Of a stretch of 64,000 bases of DNA, positions 59,545 to 64,000 are shown piece by piece. The translations under genes and the position numbers were made by a program. The stretch's first letter is position 1, and every line of letters starts with the position of its first letter. The DNA is from Nocardioidaceae bacterium (GTDB taxonomy: Bacteria > Actinomycetota > Actinomycetes > Propionibacteriales > Nocardioidaceae): contig JAQSWV010000010.1 in the NCBI GenBank assembly GCA_029266455.1, forward strand, positions 1 through 64,000, read 5' to 3'. The notes under the pieces were generated by a model. The model ran no database searches and was not told the origin of the DNA. It saw only the letters and a list, made by a program, of their open reading frames with translations.

Positions 59545-61175
59545 GTGCGCACCGGCCGCCTGACGACGAACGGTCCGATGGCCAGCAGGTCGACCGGCGC
59601 CGAGCCGAAGCACTCGAAGGCGTCCCGCGGGTCGTCGACCATGGGGCGTCCGGCGGTGTTGAGGCTCGTGTTCACGACGACCGGCAGCCCGGTGCGCCGC
59701 TCGAAGCCGGCCAGCATCCGGGCCACCAACGGCTCGTCGTCCGGGTCGACGGTCTGCACCCGGGCGGTGCCGTCGACGTGGACCACGGCGGGGATGCGGT
59801 CGCGCCAGTGCTTCTGGACGTCGTGGACGAACAGCATGTACGGCGAGCGCTCCGGCCCGCGGCTGAACAGGTCGGCGACCCGCTCGATGCGCACCATCGG
59901 AGCCACGGGACGGAACTGCTCGCGACCCTTGACGTCGTTGAGCCGCTCGAGGTTGGCGGCCCGCCCGGGGTGGGCGAGCAGGGAGCGGTGCCCCAGCGCA
60001 CGCGGTCCGAACTCGCTGCGGCCCTGGAACCAAGCGACGATGCCGTCCTGGGCGAGGCACTCGGCGACCGCCTCGGCGACGTCATCGGGCCGTTCGTACG
60101 GGAGCTTCGCGGTGCGCAGCCGGGCTTCGATCTCGTCGTCGGTCCAGCCGCGGCCGAGGTCGGCGCCCGGCATGGGCCGCACCGTGTCGCCGCCGGTGCT
60201 GGCCAGGTGCAGCGCCCCGCCCAGCGCCGTGCCCGCGTCGCCGGCGGCAGGCTGCACCCAGACCTCGCGATAGGGGCTCTCGTCGAGCAGCCGGGTGTTC
60301 GCCACGCAGTTCAGCGCCACCCCACCGGCGAGCGTCAGCACGTCGCTGCCGGTGCGTCCGTGCAGCCACGTCGCGAGCTCCAGCAGCACCTCCTCCAGCC
60401 GCAGCTGGACGCTCGCGGCCAGGTCGGCGTGGTCCTGGGTCAATGGCTCGTGCGCGGCGCGCGCCTTCACCATCGACGACCACGCGATCTCCGGGGTGCG
60501 GAAGCCGCCATCGCCGGTCGTCCGCACCAGATCGCGCAGCTCGGCGAACCGTGGCGTGCCGTGCGAGGCGAGGGCCATCACCTTGTACTCGTCGCTGCTG
60601 CGCAGGAAGCCGAGGTGCTGCGTCACGTCCTCGTACAGCAGGCCCATCGAGTGCGGCAGCCGCTGGCTGGCATGGGTCTCGAGGACACCACCCGCGTAGT
60701 GGCCGGCCAGGTGGCTGGCCGACTCGCCGCGGCCGTCGAGCACCAGGACGTCGGCGTCCTCCTGCGGGGCGGCCAGCCCGGCCGAGGCGGCATGTGCGAC
60801 GTGGTGCGGGACGAAGTGCACGAGTGCGGGGTCGAGCCCGGGCAGGGCGGTGCCCAGGAAGCCGGGCGCCGTGCGGGCGAAGGTCTGGCGGAGGTCGTCC
60901 CAGGGGTCGTGCAGACCCAGGTCCGCGGCGGGTCGGGCGAGGGCGGGGTCGAAGGAGTAGGCGACCGCGTCCAGGTCGGCGGCCTCGATGCCCGCGTGCT
61001 CGAGACACCACCGCGCGGCCAGCTCCGGGAGCTCCCAGGCGGAGAACGGCACGGGCCGCTTGCCGTGCTTGCGACGGCTGAAGCGCTCCTCCTCGGCCGC
61101 GGCGACGGTCACCCCGTCGACCACCAGGGCCGCCGCGGGGTCGTGGAAGATGGCGTTGATGCCGAGAACCCTCAT
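59541..61175 (-). CDS. NodU/CmcH-type carbamoyltransferase
   Basis: A 544-residue enzyme. MRVLGINAIFHDPAAALVVD and VAAAEEERFSRRKHGKRPVP begin the Kae1-like domain; HHVAHAASAG carries the metal-binding His. The C-terminal domain has GRSEFGPRALGHRSLLAHPG, FRPVAPMV and VVNTSLNTAGRPMV. It makes carbamoyl-AMP and transfers carbamoyl to a sugar hydroxyl. ATG 61175 follows AAGGGG. First gene of the minus-strand glycan operon. Confidence 0.9.
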   Translation of the reverse strand: MRVLGINAIFHDPAAALVVDGVTVAAAEEERFSRRKHGKRPVPFSAWELPELAARWCLEHAGIEAADLDAVAYSFDPALARPAADLGLHDPWDDLRQTFARTAPGFLGTALPGLDPALVHFVPHHVAHAASAGLAAPQEDADVLVLDGRGESASHLAGHYAGGVLETHASQRLPHSMGLLYEDVTQHLGFLRSSDEYKVMALASHGTPRFAELRDLVRTTGDGGFRTPEIAWSSMVKARAAHEPLTQDHADLAASVQLRLEEVLLELATWLHGRTGSDVLTLAGGVALNCVANTRLLDESPYREVWVQPAAGDAGTALGGALHLASTGGDTVRPMPGADLGRGWTDDEIEARLRTAKLPYERPDDVAEAVAECLAQDGIVAWFQGRSEFGPRALGHRSLLAHPGRAANLERLNDVKGREQFRPVAPMVRIERVADLFSRGPERSPYMLFVHDVQKHWRDRIPAVVHVDGTARVQTVDPDDEPLVARMLAGFERRTGLPVVVNTSLNTAGRPMVDDPRDAFECFGSAPVDLLAIGPFVVRRPVRT

Positions 61176-61315
61176 CCGTACCCCTTCGTCCGCTCCGTCC
61201 GAATTTGTGCCGTGCCCACTTCTCCGAGCGGACAAACACTTCTCCCCGGAGAAGTGATGGCCCCAGAAGGGCCGCTCGGACGCATGAAGAGGCAGCGTCG
61301 GGGCACAGGTGCGCC
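61176..61315. promoter_or_regulatory. Divergent control region of the glycan cluster with an 18-bp palindrome
   Basis: The 140-bp spacer separates the leftward operon from the rightward dehydrogenase gene. ACTTCTCCCCGGAGAAGT at 61238-61255 is a perfect 8-2-8 palindrome, and a half site ACTTCTCCGAG lies at 61218-61228. Both suggest an operator for a common regulator. Confidence 0.6.
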
Positions 61316-62644
61316 GTGCACGTATCCGGACAAATCTCCGTGTTGGGCGCGGGCTATCTCGGCGCCACCCACGCCGCATGCCTGGCCAGTCTCGGCCTGC
61401 GGGTGCACGCCGTGGACGTGGACGCCGGCCGGGTGGCGATGCTGGCATCCGGCCGGGCGCCGTTCCACGAGCCGGGGCTCGACGCGCTGCTCGCCGAGGG
61501 TGTCTCGAGCGGGCGGCTGACCTTCGGCACCGACCTCCACGTGGCGGCGGAGACGGCCGACGTGCACTTCGTGTGTGTCGGGACGCCGCCGTCGGCGGAC
61601 GGACACCTCGACCTGTCCGCCCTGTGGCAGCTCGTCGACGACCTGGGCCCCCTCTTGCGCGAGCCCTGCCTGGTGGTGGGCAAGTCCACCGTGCCGGTCG
61701 GCACGGCGGCCCGGGTCCGCGACCGGCTGCGCGGGCTGGCACCGGCCGGGGGTGACGTCGCGGTGGCGTGGAACCCCGAGTTCCTCCGCGAGGGCCACGG
61801 GGTGGCGGACTCGCTGCGGCCCGAGCGGCTCGTGCTGGGGGTGGAGGGCCGCCACGCCGACCAGCAGCTCCGCGCCCTCTACCACCCGCTGGTCGCCGCG
61901 GGGGTGCCGGTCGTCAGCACCGACCTGCAGACGGCCGAGCTCTCGAAGGTGTCGGCCAACGCCATGCTGGCCGGGCGGATCTCCATGGTGAACGCGTTCG
62001 CCGAGGTCTGCGAGACCACCGGCGCCGACATCGGCGACCTGGTCACGGTGCTGGGGCTCGACTCCAGGATCGGCCCCGACTTCCTGTCCCCCGGCCTCGG
62101 CTTCGGGGGCAGCTGCCTGCCCAAGGACACCCGTGGCCTGGTGGCCCAGGGCGAGGACCTCGGGCTGCCTTGTGTGGCCCGGCTGTGGCGTCAGGTCGAC
62201 GCCGTCAACCAGCACCAGCGCGAGCGCACGGTCGCGCTTGCGGAGGAGCTGCTCGGTGGTCGGTGCGCCGATCGGCGGGTCACCGTGCTCGGGGCTGCGT
62301 TCAAGGCGGGCTCCGACGACGTCCGCGACTCGCCCGCTCTGGACGTCGCCGGCCGGCTGCACGACCTCGGCGCCGCCGTCTGCGTGTACGACCCGGCCGC
62401 GACCGCGGCCGCACGGCGGGCCCGCCCCGACCTCCACTACGCGCTCGACGTCCTGACGGCCTGCCGCGGCAGCGAGCTCGTCCTGGTGCTCACCGACTGG
62501 GACGAGTTCCGTCTCCTCGACCCCGTCGCGGTGGGCGAGGTGGTCGCGGTTCCCCGTGTCCTCGACGGCCGGCTCCTGCTCGACCCCGACAAGTGGCAGC
62601 GGGCCGGGTGGCAGCTGCGTGCCCTCGGGCGCGCGATCGGCTAG
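61316..62644 (+). CDS. UDP-glucose/GDP-mannose dehydrogenase family enzyme
   Basis: A 442-residue enzyme. VLGAGYLGATHAACLASLG binds NAD, WNPEFLREGHGVAD and ELSKVSANAMLAGRISMVNA follow, and the active-site Cys is in GFGGSCLPKDTRG. It oxidises a UDP-sugar (probably UDP-glucose) to the uronate, which could feed the UXS-like enzyme at 52038. GTG 61316 starts just before the Rossmann strand. Confidence 0.9.
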   Translation: MHVSGQISVLGAGYLGATHAACLASLGLRVHAVDVDAGRVAMLASGRAPFHEPGLDALLAEGVSSGRLTFGTDLHVAAETADVHFVCVGTPPSADGHLDLSALWQLVDDLGPLLREPCLVVGKSTVPVGTAARVRDRLRGLAPAGGDVAVAWNPEFLREGHGVADSLRPERLVLGVEGRHADQQLRALYHPLVAAGVPVVSTDLQTAELSKVSANAMLAGRISMVNAFAEVCETTGADIGDLVTVLGLDSRIGPDFLSPGLGFGGSCLPKDTRGLVAQGEDLGLPCVARLWRQVDAVNQHQRERTVALAEELLGGRCADRRVTVLGAAFKAGSDDVRDSPALDVAGRLHDLGAAVCVYDPAATAAARRARPDLHYALDVLTACRGSELVLVLTDWDEFRLLDPVAVGEVVAVPRVLDGRLLLDPDKWQRAGWQLRALGRAIG

Positions 62645-62653
62645 GGGGCGGCG

Positions 62654-63628
62654 GTGCGCGTACTGCTCTGGCACGTGCACGGGTCCTGGGCCACGTCGTT
62701 CGTCCAGGGACCGCACGACTACGTGGTGCCGGTGCTGCCCGACCGTGGCCCCGACGGGCTCGGCCGGGCGCAGTCCTGGGACTGGCCGGCGAGTGTGCGG
62801 GAGCTGCCACCTGAGGGGCTGGCCGACAGTGCGCCCGACGTCGTGCTGCTGCAGCGTCCGCACGAGGCCGAGCTGCTGCGAAGCTGGACCGGCCTGCGGG
62901 TGGGCGTCGACGTGCCGGCGGTGTACGTCGAGCACAACACCCCGGAGGGCGACGGCAGCGGGATGCGCCACCCGATGGCCGACCAGGCGACGGTGCCGGT
63001 GGTGCACGTGACCCACTTCAACGCGCTGACCTGGGACTGCGGCACGGCTCGCAGCAGCGTGATCGAGCACGGCATCGTCGACCCGGGTCACCGCTACACC
63101 GGCGAGCTCTCCCGGGCCGCCGTCGTGGTCAACGACCCGATCCGGCGCTGGCGCACCGTGGGCACCGACCTGCTGCCGGGCTTCGCGCGACGGGTCCCGC
63201 TCGATGTCTTCGGCATGCGGGTCGACGGGCTGCCCGAGCGCCTGGGCGCCGAGCCGGGGTTCGACCCCGGATCGCTGTGCGCGTACGAGGACCTGCCGCA
63301 GGGACGCATGCACGGGGCGCTCGCCCGTCGACGGGTCTACCTGCACACGACACGATGGACGTCGCTCGGGCTGGCGCTGCTCGAGGCGATGCACCTCGGC
63401 ATGCCCGTGGTCGTGCTGGGCACCACCGAGGCCTTCCGCGCCGTGCCCCCGGGTGCGGGTACCGTCTCGGCCGACCTCGATGAGCTGGGGGCGTCGCTGC
63501 GCGCGCTGCTGCACGACCCGGCACTCGCGCGGGCGACGGGCGCCGCCGCACGGCAGGCAGTGCTGGCGCGCTACAGCCTCGGCCGGTTCCTCGACGACTG
63601 GGACGAGCTGCTCGTCAAGGTGACCTGA
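62654..63628 (+). CDS. Glycosyltransferase (GT-B type)
   Basis: A 324-residue protein. VRVLLWHVHGSWATSFVQG at the start, VYVEHNTPEGDG and HFNALTWDCGTARSSVIEHG in the middle, and HTTRWTSLGLALLEAMHLGM, then PVVVLGTTEAF near the end, are GT-B features of GT1/GT4 type. GTG 62654 lies 9 bp after the dehydrogenase stop, so they form one transcript. Confidence 0.82.
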   Translation: MRVLLWHVHGSWATSFVQGPHDYVVPVLPDRGPDGLGRAQSWDWPASVRELPPEGLADSAPDVVLLQRPHEAELLRSWTGLRVGVDVPAVYVEHNTPEGDGSGMRHPMADQATVPVVHVTHFNALTWDCGTARSSVIEHGIVDPGHRYTGELSRAAVVVNDPIRRWRTVGTDLLPGFARRVPLDVFGMRVDGLPERLGAEPGFDPGSLCAYEDLPQGRMHGALARRRVYLHTTRWTSLGLALLEAMHLGMPVVVLGTTEAFRAVPPGAGTVSADLDELGASLRALLHDPALARATGAAARQAVLARYSLGRFLDDWDELLVKVT

Positions 63629-63694
63629 TCCGCAGCGACCGGGCGGCACGCGGCCCCGGTGACACATTCCCGAACGAGCGAACGAGGAGACGAC

Positions 63695-64000
63695 GTGGCA
63701 GCAGACCTGGAGCACCCGATGACGATGGCCGGAAGGGTGGCGCTGGTCACCGGGGGCGGGAGCGGGCTCGGTCGCGCCACCTGCCTGCTGCTCGCCGGCT
63801 CCGGCGCGACGGTCCTGGTCGCCGATGTCAACGCGGCCGGCGCAGCGGAGACCGTGGAGCTGGCCGCCGCACAGGGCCGCGACGCGCGTGTGCTCGAGCT
63901 CGACGTGACCGACTCCGGCCAGGTGGACCAGGCGCTGGCCGCCGCCTTCCACGAGCACGGGCAGGCGCTGGACTGCCTGGTGAACAACGCCGGGACCGAC
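63695..64000 (+). CDS. SDR-family oxidoreductase, N-terminal part (runs off the window)
   Basis: 102 codons are visible. VALVTGGGSGLGRATCLLLA is the classical TGxxxGxG cofactor motif, VADVNAAGAAE the strand-2 acidic residue and CLVNNAGTD the NNAG motif. GTG 63695 follows GAGGAGA. Catalytic Tyr/Lys lie beyond the window. It continues the rightward glycan transcript; the substrate is unknown. Confidence 0.88.
   Translation, partial: MAADLEHPMTMAGRVALVTGGGSGLGRATCLLLAGSGATVLVADVNAAGAAETVELAAAQGRDARVLELDVTDSGQVDQALAAAFHEHGQALDCLVNNAGTD

Overview
The window is high-GC DNA from an actinobacterium (Actinomycetota). The coding frames have strong G/C third positions, GTG starts are common, and genes are repeatedly coupled by 4-nt ATGA or GTGA overlaps. 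The gene content fits: a Zur with an actinobacterial Zur box, an RskA-type anti-sigma factor, a LysX-type lysyl-tRNA synthetase fusion, an OleBC fusion and DUF1906/DUF2382/DUF4383 proteins. A Nocardioidaceae-like (Propionibacteriales) or Geodermatophilus-like origin is a guess. No rRNA, tRNA, CRISPR array, insertion sequence or prophage was seen.

Layout. 0-3 kb: divergent kdpD (partial) and a KimA-type potassium importer with a tiny membrane partner. 3-9 kb: a secreted glycoside-hydrolase-like protein carrying a 20-bp inverted-repeat element, a GGDEF/EAL protein, a LssY_C membrane protein and a DMT transporter. 8.9-14.4 kb (minus): a tightly overlapping operon of a small membrane protein, a LysX with swapped domain order, a lipoprotein and a GadC-like antiporter. 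14.5-19 kb: a secreted serine hydrolase and a sugar ABC importer lacking its ATPase. 19-28.5 kb: small stress-type and secreted proteins, including a nuclease with TDTG repeats, an ANTAR-like protein, an ArsR remnant and a DUF1906 glycoside hydrolase. 28.6-30.8 kb: an ECF sigma/RskA pair diverging from a secreted protein; the sigma gene appears to start at CTG. 30.8-40.5 kb: amidohydrolase, PRC-barrel/DUF2382, CPA1 antiporter, an internally deleted LacI regulator, GAF-GGDEF-EAL, DUF4383 and PhyH proteins, separated by several tandem-repeat arrays.

40.5-45.1 kb (minus) is a metal-uptake island: znuA, zur, cbiM, a PDGLE gene, cbiQ, cbiO and a second Fur-family gene. It has a near-perfect Zur box at znuA and a weaker one before cbiM, and no znuB/znuC, so an ECF module may serve as the zinc importer. 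46.2-50.8 kb is an oleA-oleBC-oleD operon for long-chain olefins.

51.2-64 kb is the most interesting region: a glycan cluster combining GmhA and HldE (activated-heptose synthesis), two GT9 heptosyltransferase-like enzymes, other glycosyltransferases, a carbamoyltransferase, a nucleotide-sugar decarboxylase-like SDR and a UDP-sugar dehydrogenase. The heptose-bisphosphatase (HAD) step survives only as an out-of-frame, internally deleted remnant behind a GT2 gene. The product is unknown; an unusual carbamoylated, heptose- and uronate-containing surface glycan is inferred.

A second theme is a family of short repeats with a 22-bp unit. It occurs as two seven-copy arrays in opposite orientation (32.1 and 34.1 kb) and as an inverted pair inside a gene (3.1 kb). 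Related-looking arrays of other periods lie at 24.7 and 38.4 kb. Most sit just downstream of stop codons.
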